Source of the DNA: Bacillus sp. AFS037270
GTDB taxonomy: Bacteria; Bacillota; Bacilli; Bacillales_B; DSM-18226
Reading direction: 5' to 3'
DNA length: 44,164 nt
Assembly: GCF_002585305.1 (NCBI RefSeq)
Contig: NZ_NUNF01000010.1
Location: forward strand, 142,577 to 186,740
Part shown: piece by piece, positions 37,121 to 44,164 of the stretch
Layout: each line of letters starts with the position of its first letter
Numbering within the stretch: the stretch's first letter is position 1
Notes under the pieces: generated by a model
Told to the model about the DNA's origin: nothing
Databases searched by the model: none
The model's input: only the letters and a program-made list of their open reading frames with translations
Translations under genes and position numbers: made by a program

Positions 37121-37765
37121 TTATATATACATTTTCGGAATTGAACTTCCCTTTTGGTGCTGTTGAGAACGTGACTTTTGATTGGACTTCCGCTCGACAG
37201 ACTTATTTGAATTTACAGATTTCGAACTTTCGCTGCTGGAAGATTCCTCTACAGTTGAATCTGACTTTGGATTCTTACTGGATGAGTCACTGCTCTTAGT
37301 AGCATTTTTAAAGCCTCGATAAAGCTTCCACATCGCAGGTATATTTTTTACCATTGGACCGTATTGTTGGATCATGGGTCCAATGGTTTGTGCTGTCTTT
37401 AACACTTGCTGGGTATTGTTTAAAATCCCATTTAATCCCCCAGGAGTGCTTAGGGATTGCATTAAGCCGCCACCGCTTCCTGCTGCTCTGCCCATTCCCA
37501 TAAGTCCGCCTGGTGTACCTGTCTGAGTACCTTTACCGAGAAGTTTCGAGAGTATTCCTCCTCCCGCTCTACCCATCTGACCGGATCCGGGCCCCATTCT
37601 GGCTCCCATCATTGAGTTCCCTCCGCCAAAAGGTCCTGCTTGAGGCCTCATCATCGGATTTCTTCCGAAAGAAGGCTGGCCCCCCGGCCCCATCATCGGA
37701 CCACCTCCACCGAACATTTGCTGCCCCATTCCACCGTTAAAGGGCATTCTTGGTCTTGGCTGCAT
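37121..37765 (-). CDS. vrrA: VrrA/YqfQ family protein, Gly/Met-rich
   Basis: A low-complexity protein of the VrrA (YqfQ) family of endospore formers; in B. anthracis vrrA holds a variable repeat used for typing. The 214 residues consist of a Gly/Met/Pro-rich N-terminal part (to about 105) with repeats like GGGPMMGPGG, then a conserved helical segment (TQQVLKTAQTIGPMIQQYG, near 125-145). A Ser/Lys-rich tail follows. The start at 37765 follows AAAGGAGG; a longer frame to 37795 is not supported. A sigma-K-type promoter suggests a late spore-layer protein; exact function unknown. Confidence 0.85.
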   Translation of the reverse strand: MQPRPRMPFNGGMGQQMFGGGGPMMGPGGQPSFGRNPMMRPQAGPFGGGNSMMGARMGPGSGQMGRAGGGILSKLLGKGTQTGTPGGLMGMGRAAGSGGGLMQSLSTPGGLNGILNNTQQVLKTAQTIGPMIQQYGPMVKNIPAMWKLYRGFKNATKSSDSSSKNPKSDSTVEESSSSESSKSVNSNKSVERKSNQKSRSQQHQKGSSIPKMYI

Positions 37766-37799
37766 TCTACGACCTCCTTTCTTACATGACTTCATACAT

Positions 37800-37826
37800 T
37801 AAAGTATGCATAAAACCAATTTTGGT
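37800..37826 (-). promoter_or_regulatory. Sigma-K-type promoter of vrrA
   Basis: On the minus strand AC (37825-37826), 16 bases, CATACTTTA (37800-37808), fitting the sigma-K pattern AC-N16-CATANNNTA. The start would be near 37793, 28 bases before the start codon. An inverted repeat AAACCAA-TT-TTGGTTT (37813-37828) overlaps the -35 region. Confidence 0.55.
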
Positions 37827-37910
37827 TTAGGTTTACACACAAGGAAAAAACTAATTTCGTTTTAAAATTTGCCTTATTAGTAAAAGCTGAGAATAAAATG
37901 ATAAGTTAAC

Positions 37911-37939
37911 TGGTTATTTAGGTGAAATTTTACTATAAT
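37911..37939 (+). promoter_or_regulatory. Possible promoter of cshB
   Basis: Perfect TATAAT (37934-37939) with a weak TGGTTA 17 bases upstream (37911-37916). Start would be near 37946, 74 bases before cshB. Confidence 0.4.
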
Positions 37940-38019
37940 AACATGATGGACATAGAGAAGGAAGCGTACCTTAAGGAAATACTACTCCATAATAGATTAA
38001 TTAGACTAGGAGCTATTTT

Positions 38020-39336
38020 ATGAAATCAAATCAATTTGAGCGATTTAAGTTTCAGCCTTTTATTATAGAAGCACTGAATCAATTTGGTTTTTATGAGCCA
38101 ACAGAAATTCAGGAACGGATGATCCCATTAGTATTAAAAGGGGAGAGTGCCATTGGTCAGTCCCAAACGGGAACAGGTAAAACATTTGCTTATGTTTTGC
38201 CGATTTTAGAAGGGATTGATCCAGCGCGTCAAGAAGTTCAAGCAGTAATAACGGCGCCAACCAGAGAATTAGCCTCACAAATTTATCACCAGATTTTGAA
38301 GGTTACTGAACATTGCAGTCCTGATAAGCAAATTATGACTAGATGTTATATAGGGGGGACAGATAAGCTGCGGACCATTGAAAAACTTAAGGTTCAGCCG
38401 CAAATTGTTGTCGGCACCCCTGGTAGAATTAAAGATCTTATGGTGGAGCAGGCCCTATTTATCCATACATCCAACATCCTTGTGGTTGACGAGGCTGACA
38501 TGATGTTAGATATGGGATTCATTGAAGATGTTGATCAAGTTGCAGCAAAAATGCCTGAGAAACTGCAAATGATGGTTTTTTCTGCTACCATTCCTGAAAA
38601 GTTAAAACCATTTTTAAAAAAATATATGGAGAATCCAAAGACCATTCAGATTGAATCAAAGAGAAAAGCGGCAGCGAATTTAGAGCATTATCTGTTGCCA
38701 TCAAGGCATCGCAATAAAAAACAGCTTGTACATGATGCACTGCTTGCCTACAATCCATATCTTGCGATTGTTTTTACCAATACAAAAAAGATGGCGGAAG
38801 AAGTTGCCTATTTCTTAAATGAAAAGGGCCTAAAAGTGGGTCGGGTCCATGGTGACTTAAATCCTCGTGAACGAAAAAAGATGATGAAACAAATACAGGA
38901 CTTGGAGTATCAGTATATTGTTGCGACCGATCTTGCTTCAAGAGGGATCGATATTGAAGGTGTCAGCCATGTCATTAATTATGAACTTCCGACAGATTTG
39001 GATTTTTATATTCACAGGGTAGGAAGAACGGCGCGGGCAGGTAATTCCGGTATTGCCCTAACGATATATGAGAGCTCTGATGAGGATGCTTTGAACAGGT
39101 TGGAAAAAATGGGCATCCAATTTAAACATGTTGACTTCAAAAATGAGGAAATCGTAGAAATTGACGAAAGAAATAAAAGGAAGACACGTGTAAGGAAAGA
39201 AGATGAAGCGGATCGAACCGCTAAATCGATGGTCAAAAAACCACAAAGGGTAAAACCAGGATACAAAAAGAAGATGCAGTGGGAAATGGATAAAATAAAA
39301 AAACGGCAGCGAAAGATAGAGAAAAGAAAGAAATAA
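38020..39336 (+). CDS. cshB: DEAD-box RNA helicase CshB
   Basis: An ATP-dependent RNA helicase. In B. subtilis CshB (YqfR) acts in cold adaptation and ribosome biogenesis with cold-shock proteins. It has 438 residues: Q motif (TEIQERMIP), Walker A TGTGKT at 50-55, PTRELA, VDEADMM (DEAD box), SAT, then the second RecA-like domain with ATDLASRGID and HRVGRTARAG. A very basic C-terminal tail of about 70 residues follows, as usual for CshB. TAGGAG before the ATG. nfo follows after 23 bases. Confidence 0.95.
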   Translation: MKSNQFERFKFQPFIIEALNQFGFYEPTEIQERMIPLVLKGESAIGQSQTGTGKTFAYVLPILEGIDPARQEVQAVITAPTRELASQIYHQILKVTEHCSPDKQIMTRCYIGGTDKLRTIEKLKVQPQIVVGTPGRIKDLMVEQALFIHTSNILVVDEADMMLDMGFIEDVDQVAAKMPEKLQMMVFSATIPEKLKPFLKKYMENPKTIQIESKRKAAANLEHYLLPSRHRNKKQLVHDALLAYNPYLAIVFTNTKKMAEEVAYFLNEKGLKVGRVHGDLNPRERKKMMKQIQDLEYQYIVATDLASRGIDIEGVSHVINYELPTDLDFYIHRVGRTARAGNSGIALTIYESSDEDALNRLEKMGIQFKHVDFKNEEIVEIDERNKRKTRVRKEDEADRTAKSMVKKPQRVKPGYKKKMQWEMDKIKKRQRKIEKRKK

Positions 39337-39359
39337 TCATATAAAGGGAGAGAACAGGG

Positions 39360-40253
39360 ATGTTGAAAATCGGCTCACATGTTTCAATGAGTGGAAAAGA
39401 TATGCTGCTTGCAGCCAGCGCTGAAGCTGTATCCTATGGTGCCAATACTTTTATGATTTATACGGGTGCACCGCAAAATACCAGAAGAAAGAAAATAGAA
39501 GATCTGAACATTGAAGCAGGAAGACGACATATGGAAATGAACGGGATCACTGAAATCATTGTTCATGCTCCATATATCATTAATATTGGAAACACAACAA
39601 ATCCGGATACATTTGAATTAGGTGTAAGATTCTTGCGCAGTGAAATTGAAAGAACAGAGGCACTTGGAGCAAAGCAGATTGTTCTCCATCCGGGTGCCCA
39701 TGTTGGTGCTGGAACAGAACTGGGTATCAAAAAAATCATTGAGGGTTTGAATGAAGTATTGACCGGTAAGGAACAGGTTCAAATTGCCTTAGAAACAATG
39801 GCCGGAAAAGGTTCTGAATGCGGGAAATCATTTGAGGAACTGGCGATGATTATCGATGGGGTCAACTTTAATGATAAATTGTCTGTTTGTTTTGATACTT
39901 GTCATACACATGATGCCGGCTATAACATTGTAGAAGACTTTGATGGTGTCTTAAATGAATTTGATAAAATTATCGGCATAGATAAGCTTAAAGTACTTCA
40001 TATCAATGACAGTAAAAATTCAATTGGGATGAGAAAAGACCGCCACGAAAACATCGGATTTGGTCATATTGGATTTAAAGCACTAAATTATGTGGTTCAT
40101 CATCCGCAATTACAGGACGTTCCTAAGATATTAGAGACTCCCTTCGTTGGTGAAGACAAAAATAATAAAAAACCGCCTTATAAATTTGAAATCAACATGC
40201 TCAGGGAGCAAGTGTTTAATGAGAAATTATTAGATGAAATTATGCAAGGATAA
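39360..40253 (+). CDS. nfo: Deoxyribonuclease IV (AP endonuclease Nfo)
   Basis: A zinc-dependent apurinic/apyrimidinic endonuclease of base-excision repair. The B. subtilis homologue (YqfS) protects spore DNA during outgrowth. The 297 residues form a TIM barrel with metal-ligand segments [45 protein letters not shown] and [19 protein letters not shown] is the ribosome site. It probably shares the cshB transcript; I did not find a convincing sigma-G promoter in the gap. Confidence 0.97.
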   Translation: MLKIGSHVSMSGKDMLLAASAEAVSYGANTFMIYTGAPQNTRRKKIEDLNIEAGRRHMEMNGITEIIVHAPYIINIGNTTNPDTFELGVRFLRSEIERTEALGAKQIVLHPGAHVGAGTELGIKKIIEGLNEVLTGKEQVQIALETMAGKGSECGKSFEELAMIIDGVNFNDKLSVCFDTCHTHDAGYNIVEDFDGVLNEFDKIIGIDKLKVLHINDSKNSIGMRKDRHENIGFGHIGFKALNYVVHHPQLQDVPKILETPFVGEDKNNKKPPYKFEINMLREQVFNEKLLDEIMQG

Positions 40254-40254
40254 G

Positions 40255-40283
40255 AAAAAAGCTGTGCTCCGGCACAGCTTTTT
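40255..40283. terminator. Bidirectional terminator between nfo and yqfT
   Basis: GCTGTGC (40261-40267) pairs with GCACAGC (40272-40278) around TCCG, with an A run before and a T run after. It runs up to the yqfT stop codon on the minus strand. Confidence 0.9.
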
Positions 40284-40545
40284 ATTGCTTTGTGAATTGA
40301 ATTAACAAATTATTAACTTCTCGTGCCGTTTCAGGTCCAGCAGCCTTAGCAATTTGCTTTACCAATTGCGCACGCTGTGTATTATCAAAAATATTAATAT
40401 TTTTCCCTCTTAAGTATTCGGCGATCTTGATGGCTTGCCCGCGGCTAACTGTTATATTAAATTGATTTGCATACTTTACAAGCTCTTCTGCTGTGATAGT
40501 GTTAATTTTATGATTAATGATGCTTTCAAATATTTTCACCCTCAT
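40282..40545 (-). CDS. yqfT: DUF2624 protein YqfT
   Basis: A small all-helical protein of unknown function found at this place in Bacillus. It has 87 residues with the conserved LRGKNINIFDNTQRAQLVKQ stretch. AGGAGG lies only 4 bases before the ATG at 40545; the GTG at 40539 (MKIFESIINHK), 10 bases from GGAGG, is an equally good start. Faces nfo across a shared terminator, with zurA divergent on the other side. Confidence 0.82.
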   Translation of the reverse strand: MRVKIFESIINHKINTITAEELVKYANQFNITVSRGQAIKIAEYLRGKNINIFDNTQRAQLVKQIAKAAGPETAREVNNLLIQFTKQ

Positions 40546-40626
40546 CACTCCTCCATGCTAATGTATGAAGAACGGGATAGAGTGTGACAATGGATTATAA
40601 AGGGGTTTGTGTCAAGTTACTAACCC

Positions 40627-40655
40627 TTTACAATTGGAAAGTCCTATTGTATACT
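40627..40655 (+). promoter_or_regulatory. Sigma-A promoter of zurA-zurB-zur
   Basis: TTTACA (40627-40632), 17 bases, TATACT (40650-40655). A second pair, TTGAAG (40658-40663), 18 bases, TATAAT (40682-40687), lies just downstream and overlaps the Zur-box. Either could be used. Confidence 0.65.
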
Positions 40656-40665
40656 ACTTGAAGTT

Positions 40666-40684
40666 AAATCGGAATGATTCTTAT
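40666..40684 (+). promoter_or_regulatory. Zur-box operator
   Basis: AAATCGGAATGATTCTTAT resembles the Bacillus Zur site (AAATCGTAATNATTACGATTT), with the central GAATGATTC at 40672-40680. It falls just after the first promoter and inside the second, so zinc-bound Zur would block the operon that encodes it. Confidence 0.65.
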
Positions 40685-40707
40685 AATTAAAAGTGAGAGT
40701 GTGAACC

Positions 40708-41481
40708 ATGCAAGCAATAATTGAAATAAAACATCTTTCATACCGTTATGAAAAAGAGAGTGTGCTTGAAGATATTAGTATTACAATCCCTGATGGATCT
40801 TTTTTGGCCATTGTCGGACCAAATGGTTCAGGTAAATCTACCTTGTTAAAATTAGTATTAGGTTTATTAAGGCTGCAAAGAGGGGACATATTTTTATTTG
40901 GCCAGGAAATAAGTAAATTTAAAGACTGGCAAAAAATTGGTTATGTTTCTCAAAAGGCAAATTCCTTTAATACAGGATTTCCGGCCACTGTTTTTGAAGT
41001 TGTTTCAAGCGGATTAACCAAAAAGTTAGGGCTGTTTACCTTTTTTAAAAAAGAACATAAGGAGAAGGTAATCGAAGCACTCGAGGCAGTAGGGATGGCG
41101 GAGTTTAGTCAGAGAAATATTGGCGAACTGTCCGGTGGCCAGCAGCAAAGAGTATTTATTGCCCGCGCACTTGTAAGCGAACCGAATCTTTTGATTTTGG
41201 ATGAACCGACCGTTGGGGTGGATGCGGAAAATGTACATTCGTTCTACGAGATGCTAGGCGACTTAAATACCAGCAGGGGGATCACGCTGTTATTGGTTAC
41301 CCATGATATCGGCACCATATCCGATAAGGTGACACATGTCGCTTGTTTAAATAAACATTTGCATTTTCATGGTGATACAGAAGAATTTGAACAAGTTAGC
41401 AACAAGGGATTGTCTAAGGTTTATGGTCATGATGTTCACGTGCTGGCCCATAACCATGAACATGGAGGCGTTAAAAATTGA
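40708..41481 (+). CDS. zurA: Zinc ABC transporter, ATP-binding protein ZurA (ZnuC type)
   Basis: The ATPase of a high-affinity zinc importer. The 257 residues show Walker A GPNGSGKS at about 37-44, signature LSGGQQQR, Walker B LLILDEPTVG and the H-loop VTHD. The C-terminal end is rich in His (GHDVHVLAHNHEHGG), which may bind metal. The operon zurA-zurB-zur behind a Zur-box decides for zinc over manganese. No substrate-binding lipoprotein gene is present here, so it must be encoded elsewhere. The stop overlaps zurB. Confidence 0.93.
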   Translation: MQAIIEIKHLSYRYEKESVLEDISITIPDGSFLAIVGPNGSGKSTLLKLVLGLLRLQRGDIFLFGQEISKFKDWQKIGYVSQKANSFNTGFPATVFEVVSSGLTKKLGLFTFFKKEHKEKVIEALEAVGMAEFSQRNIGELSGGQQQRVFIARALVSEPNLLILDEPTVGVDAENVHSFYEMLGDLNTSRGITLLLVTHDIGTISDKVTHVACLNKHLHFHGDTEEFEQVSNKGLSKVYGHDVHVLAHNHEHGGVKN

Positions 41482-42329
41482 TTGAAGGTATTTTTCATTA
41501 TGAGTTTTTACAAAATGCGTTCTTAACTGGGCTTTTGATTGGAATTCTAGCCCCATTGCTAGGTGTGTTTATCGTTGTCAGAAGGCTATCGTTAATCGCT
41601 GATGCATTAAGCCATGTTACCTTGGCTGGTATAGCTGCGAGTCTTTTAATTGAGAATAAACTTACCATGATGGCAGGATTGAACCCTCTTTATATGGGGA
41701 TGGTTTTTTCTGTTGGCGGATCATTGTTTATTGAAAAGCTTAGAGGAGTTTATAAGCAGTATCAGGAGTTAGCGATTCCCATCATTATGTCAGGCGGAAT
41801 TGGGCTTGGGGTTATTTTTATTTCGCTTGCCAATGGATTTAATACGGACTTATATAGTTATTTATTTGGCAGTGTCTCAGCTGTTAGCCGAATCGATTTA
41901 TGGGTTATATTGGCTATAAGTTTGATTGTTATCTTAATCATTATTTTTTTATATAAAGAACTATTTTTACTTTCTTTTGATGAGGAACATGCCAAAGCCT
42001 CAGGAATACCTGCGAAAAGTATTCATTTTATCTTTATTGTCATGGTCGCACTTGTGATTGCTGCATCCATGAGAATTGTTGGGATTTTGTTGGTTTCCTC
42101 GCTAATGACACTACCAGTTGCGGCAAGTATTCGAATAGCAAAAGGGTTCAAGCAAACGATCTTCTTTTCTATTCTCTTTGGTGAACTCTCTGTATTAGGC
42201 GGGCTTTTTACTGCCTATTATCTTGATCTTGCTCCCGGGGGTACGATTGTTATGCTTGCCGTTCTAATTTTAATAATGGCAATCTTTTATAAAAAAATGA
42301 CCAGTGGATTAGGAGGAGGAGCTAAGTGA
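41478..42329 (+). CDS. zurB: Zinc ABC transporter, permease ZurB (ZnuB type)
   Basis: The membrane channel of the zinc importer, ABC-3 family. The 283 residues form about eight membrane helices and include the typical [20 protein letters not shown] loop near residue 33. TTG start overlaps the zurA stop (TTGA), with GGAGG 9 bases before. The end overlaps zur (GTGA). Three overlapping genes imply one transcript. Confidence 0.93.
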   Translation: MIEGIFHYEFLQNAFLTGLLIGILAPLLGVFIVVRRLSLIADALSHVTLAGIAASLLIENKLTMMAGLNPLYMGMVFSVGGSLFIEKLRGVYKQYQELAIPIIMSGGIGLGVIFISLANGFNTDLYSYLFGSVSAVSRIDLWVILAISLIVILIIIFLYKELFLLSFDEEHAKASGIPAKSIHFIFIVMVALVIAASMRIVGILLVSSLMTLPVAASIRIAKGFKQTIFFSILFGELSVLGGLFTAYYLDLAPGGTIVMLAVLILIMAIFYKKMTSGLGGGAK

Positions 42330-42736
42330 ATGTAAACGAAGCCATACAGCACCTAAAGGATAATGGATTTAAGCAAACAGGAAAAAGAGAAGATATGCTT
42401 CAATTATTCGCAGATCATGATAAATATTTAACCGCTAAAGATGTACTCGATTTATTAAAAGATGATTATCCAGGATTGAGTTTCGATACCATTTACCGTA
42501 ATCTTTCTCTATTTGTCGAAATGGGCATATTAGAAATGACCGAGTTATCAGGGGAAAAACATTTTCGCTTTACCTGTTCCAGAAACCACCATCATCATCA
42601 TTTTATCTGTTTAGACTGTGGAAAAACAAAAGAAATTGATACTTGTCCCATGGATGGTTTAAGTGAAAATCTTAAGGGATATGATATTTCAGGGCATAAA
42701 TTTGAAATATATGGACGGTGTCCTGATTGCCTTTAA
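42326..42736 (+). CDS. zur: Zinc uptake regulator Zur (Fur family)
   Basis: A zinc-sensing repressor of zinc uptake genes. The 136 residues show a winged helix (about 1-80, with the recognition part FDTIYRNL) and a dimer domain. That domain carries the structural zinc cysteines Cys95, Cys98, Cys132 and Cys135, and a HHHHH run at 88-92 in the sensing region. GTG start after AGGAGGAGG, overlapping zurB. It would regulate its own operon through the Zur-box at 40666. Confidence 0.95.
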   Translation: MNVNEAIQHLKDNGFKQTGKREDMLQLFADHDKYLTAKDVLDLLKDDYPGLSFDTIYRNLSLFVEMGILEMTELSGEKHFRFTCSRNHHHHHFICLDCGKTKEIDTCPMDGLSENLKGYDISGHKFEIYGRCPDCL

Positions 42737-42769
42737 AAAACAGCTTGTGGATTACACAAGCTGTTTTTT
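42734..42769. terminator. Bidirectional terminator between zur and yqfW
   Basis: CAGCTTGTG pairs with CACAAGCTG, flanked by AAAAAA and TTTTTT. On the minus strand its left arm is the last codons of yqfW, so the stem spans the end of that gene. Confidence 0.88.
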
Positions 42770-43345
42770 ACGTAATGGTTCCTGTTTCTTTAACCAAGTT
42801 TCGACCCACTCATGTGCCTCACGCCAATTCTTCACACGTATGACGCCTTCTGGCAGGGGATCCTGATTATAGGGGGTGTCAAAAAGAATGACTGGAATCT
42901 GGCACTCTTCATGAATCATCACGGCATTATCATGTTTATCCTCAAAGAAAATGTCGACTTTTTGCTTCTTGGCGGTTTCCACTTTATCGTGTGAACCAAT
43001 TAACTCAATATGGTGAAATGTTAGCCCATGCTGGAAAAACCATTCCTCCGTCACATCCAGTAAATGAGGTCCACGTGCACTAATGAAAAATAATTCATGT
43101 TTATGTTTCCATTTATTTAACACATCAATGGCACCAACTGCAGGCGGTGACCCTTCGTAAATAATCGGTTCATTTTCCGTAAACCACTTAGCAAATTCCT
43201 TTTCGGGCACATTAACAAATGGGGTCAATTCGTACTGATTTACATCCTCATATAAAATATTTAGGTTAAAGGCTTTATTGATAAAAGGAAGCAGGGAGGT
43301 GGGAGAGGTTACGGTGCCATCTATATCTATACCAAATCTTTTCAT
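42752..43345 (-). CDS. yqfW: HAD-family putative 5' nucleotidase YqfW
   Basis: A cytoplasmic haloacid-dehalogenase phosphatase of the 5'(3')-deoxyribonucleotidase type. The 197 residues start with the nucleophile motif DIDGT (residues 7-11), then FISARG (motif II, near 92), a lysine in the HDKVETAKKQK stretch, and FFEDKHDN (motif IV). The substrate is not known. GAGGGTGAAG precedes the ATG. Converges with zur; diverges from yqfX. Confidence 0.88.
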   Translation of the reverse strand: MKRFGIDIDGTVTSPTSLLPFINKAFNLNILYEDVNQYELTPFVNVPEKEFAKWFTENEPIIYEGSPPAVGAIDVLNKWKHKHELFFISARGPHLLDVTEEWFFQHGLTFHHIELIGSHDKVETAKKQKVDIFFEDKHDNAVMIHEECQIPVILFDTPYNQDPLPEGVIRVKNWREAHEWVETWLKKQEPLRKKQLV

Positions 43346-43466
43346 TACATCTTCACCCTCGTCTAAAGTTCTCTTTCTATTTTACCAAAGACAGGCCAAC
43401 AATAAAGGATTATTTTGAAAAGTACCATTTCCGGTATTTCAAATAAATAACTATTGGAGACAAACA

Positions 43467-43488
43467 TTGACATACTAAAAACCGTCAA
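43467..43488 (+). promoter_or_regulatory. Dyad and possible sigma-G/sigma-F type -10 before yqfX
   Basis: TTGAC (43467-43471) and GTCAA (43484-43488) form an inverted repeat. Within it CATACTA (43471-43477) equals the -10 of forespore promoters (sigma-G), but no good -35 lies upstream. TTGACA could instead be a sigma-A -35 with a poor -10 (TAGTTC, 43490-43495). Confidence 0.35.
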
Positions 43489-43536
43489 GTAGTTCACACT
43501 AATAAATGCTCCTATAACTGAAAGTGAGGGATTAGG

Positions 43537-44040
43537 ATGGCAGATGAAAGAGACACGAAAGTGCAAGAAGCTCTTCGAGGACCAATAATTGGAGAAGATA
43601 TTCCCAATTCTCCTTCTGCATATAGGGAAGAAACAGCTTCAGAAGTTGCTGTACCAATTAGGCCTTCTTATTCCCTGAAAAAGTCAGAGAATACTCCTGA
43701 GATTGGTGCATCAGTACCTATTCGTTCTTCTCAATACAAGGAAGAAACTGCAGCTGAAATTGCTGCACCAGTTCCTGTTACACTGCGGAAAAATCAAAAT
43801 GATACACAGCAGCAACAACAGAAAGCTGGCGCTGGAGCCACAGCCGGCACTGGGATGGGTGTCCTTGCCTTAGCGTTATCGATTTTATCACTGTTTGTAA
43901 TGCCTATACTATTTGGTGCCGCAGGTATTGTGTTAGGATTCGTAGCAAGGAGAAAAGGTGCCGAGGGCCTTGGGGCGTGGGCAATTGGTATTGGAGCGAT
44001 ATCAATTGTGGTCGGTATCTTTATTCTTCCGTTCTTTTAA
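43537..44040 (+). CDS. yqfX: YqfX family membrane protein (DUF4190-like)
   Basis: A 167-residue protein with a long polar N-terminus and two C-terminal membrane helices (about 105-130 and 145-165) rich in Gly/Ala, as in DUF4190 proteins. The N-terminal part holds two copies of one unit: SPSAYREETASEVAVPIR (about 27-44) and SSQYKEETAAEIAAPVPV (about 65-82). A Gln run (QQQQQ) follows. Function is unknown. GAGGGATTAGG precedes the ATG. In B. subtilis yqfX is at the same place, next to ispG. Confidence 0.85.
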   Translation: MADERDTKVQEALRGPIIGEDIPNSPSAYREETASEVAVPIRPSYSLKKSENTPEIGASVPIRSSQYKEETAAEIAAPVPVTLRKNQNDTQQQQQKAGAGATAGTGMGVLALALSILSLFVMPILFGAAGIVLGFVARRKGAEGLGAWAIGIGAISIVVGIFILPFF

Positions 44041-44062
44041 CAGTTCTGCAAAGGAGCAAATA

Positions 44063-44094
44063 AAGAAACCCGGTTTAAAATACCGGGTTTCTTC
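44063..44094 (+). terminator. Terminator of yqfX
   Basis: AAGAAACCCGGT (44063-44074) pairs with ACCGGGTTTCTT (44082-44093). The T tail is short and interrupted. Confidence 0.75.
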
Positions 44095-44127
44095 ATGTTT
44101 TATGAGAGAAGAAAGTATAAAGTTTTT

Positions 44128-44164
44128 AACTTTGAGAATTGGCTAGCTCCAGCGCCTAGCCCCT
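44128..44164 (-). repeat. Edge-truncated copy of the intergenic hairpin repeat (copy 7)
   Basis: The last bases read AACTTTGAGAATTGGCTAGC then TCCAGCGCCTAGCCCCT. The second part equals copy 2 (88-104), and the first equals the flank of copies 1, 5 and 6 read in reverse. The element is cut by the window end. Confidence 0.8.

Noticed and set aside
37513..37740. Plus-strand open frame opposite vrrA
   Set aside because: Antisense of the Gly/Met-rich region; low complexity keeps the frame open by chance.

Overview
This window is a stretch of core chromosome from a low-GC Gram-positive, endospore-forming bacterium of the Bacillaceae. Gene order follows the Bacillus subtilis yqe-yqf cluster almost gene for gene, from lepA through hrcA-grpE-dnaK-dnaJ, rpsU, phoH, era, recO, dnaG-sigA, cccA, ispH and nfo to zur and yqfX. 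It is not B. subtilis. The glycyl-tRNA synthetase is the single-chain type instead of GlyQ+GlyS. deoC, an acyl-CoA dehydrogenase and zurA-zurB sit inside the cluster, and yqxD and yqfU are missing from their B. subtilis positions. Species cannot be fixed from the sequence alone; a Neobacillus, B. cereus or B. megaterium-like lineage would fit.

Layout. 1-3400: lepA and hemW. 3400-9500: heat-shock locus with a perfect CIRCE operator, hrcA, grpE, dnaK, a repeat element plus terminator plus fresh promoter, then dnaJ and prmA. 9.6-12.5 kb: rsmE, mtaB, deoC. 12.5-13.5 kb: a Na/Pi-type transporter on the minus strand. 13.6-19.1 kb: rpsU-yqeY, the nfeD-floA-yqfB membrane operon behind a sigma-W-like promoter, and yqfC-yqfD-phoH. 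19.2-24.9 kb: pgpH-ybeY-dgkA, cdd-era, yqzL, recO. 24.9-28.3 kb: T-box-controlled glyS, then ccpN-ppsR. 28.3-31.8 kb: a 540-base leader with a consensus sigma-H promoter and Spo0A-box motifs, then dnaG-sigA. 31.8-35.9 kb: an acyl-CoA dehydrogenase with a cre-like site, cccA, trmK-yqfO. 35.9-37.8 kb (minus): ispH and vrrA/yqfQ, the latter behind a sigma-K-type promoter. 38-44 kb: cshB, nfo, yqfT (minus), zurA-zurB-zur, yqfW (minus), yqfX.

The genes cover translation (LepA, RpsU, GlyS, RsmE, PrmA, MtaB, TrmK, YbeY, Era), protein folding, replication and transcription (DnaG, SigA, RecO, Nfo, CshB), second-messenger and lipid metabolism (PgpH, DgkA, FloA), zinc homeostasis, gluconeogenic control (CcpN, PpsR) and sporulation (YqfC, YqfD, VrrA). 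Eight genes use TTG or GTG starts (grpE, yqfB, pgpH, trmK, zurB with TTG; cdd, ccpN, zur with GTG). Several starts given here are shorter than the longest open frame, because of where the ribosome binding site lies.

The least ordinary feature is a family of 60-130 base imperfect-hairpin repeats. There are seven full or partial copies, all intergenic and in both orientations, and two of them form the two edges of the window. I found no phage, insertion sequence with a transposase, CRISPR array, tRNA or rRNA, and no clearly new multi-gene system. The interest lies in regulatory detail: the repeats, promoter dyads, a Shine-Dalgarno buried in a terminator, and sporulation-type promoters.
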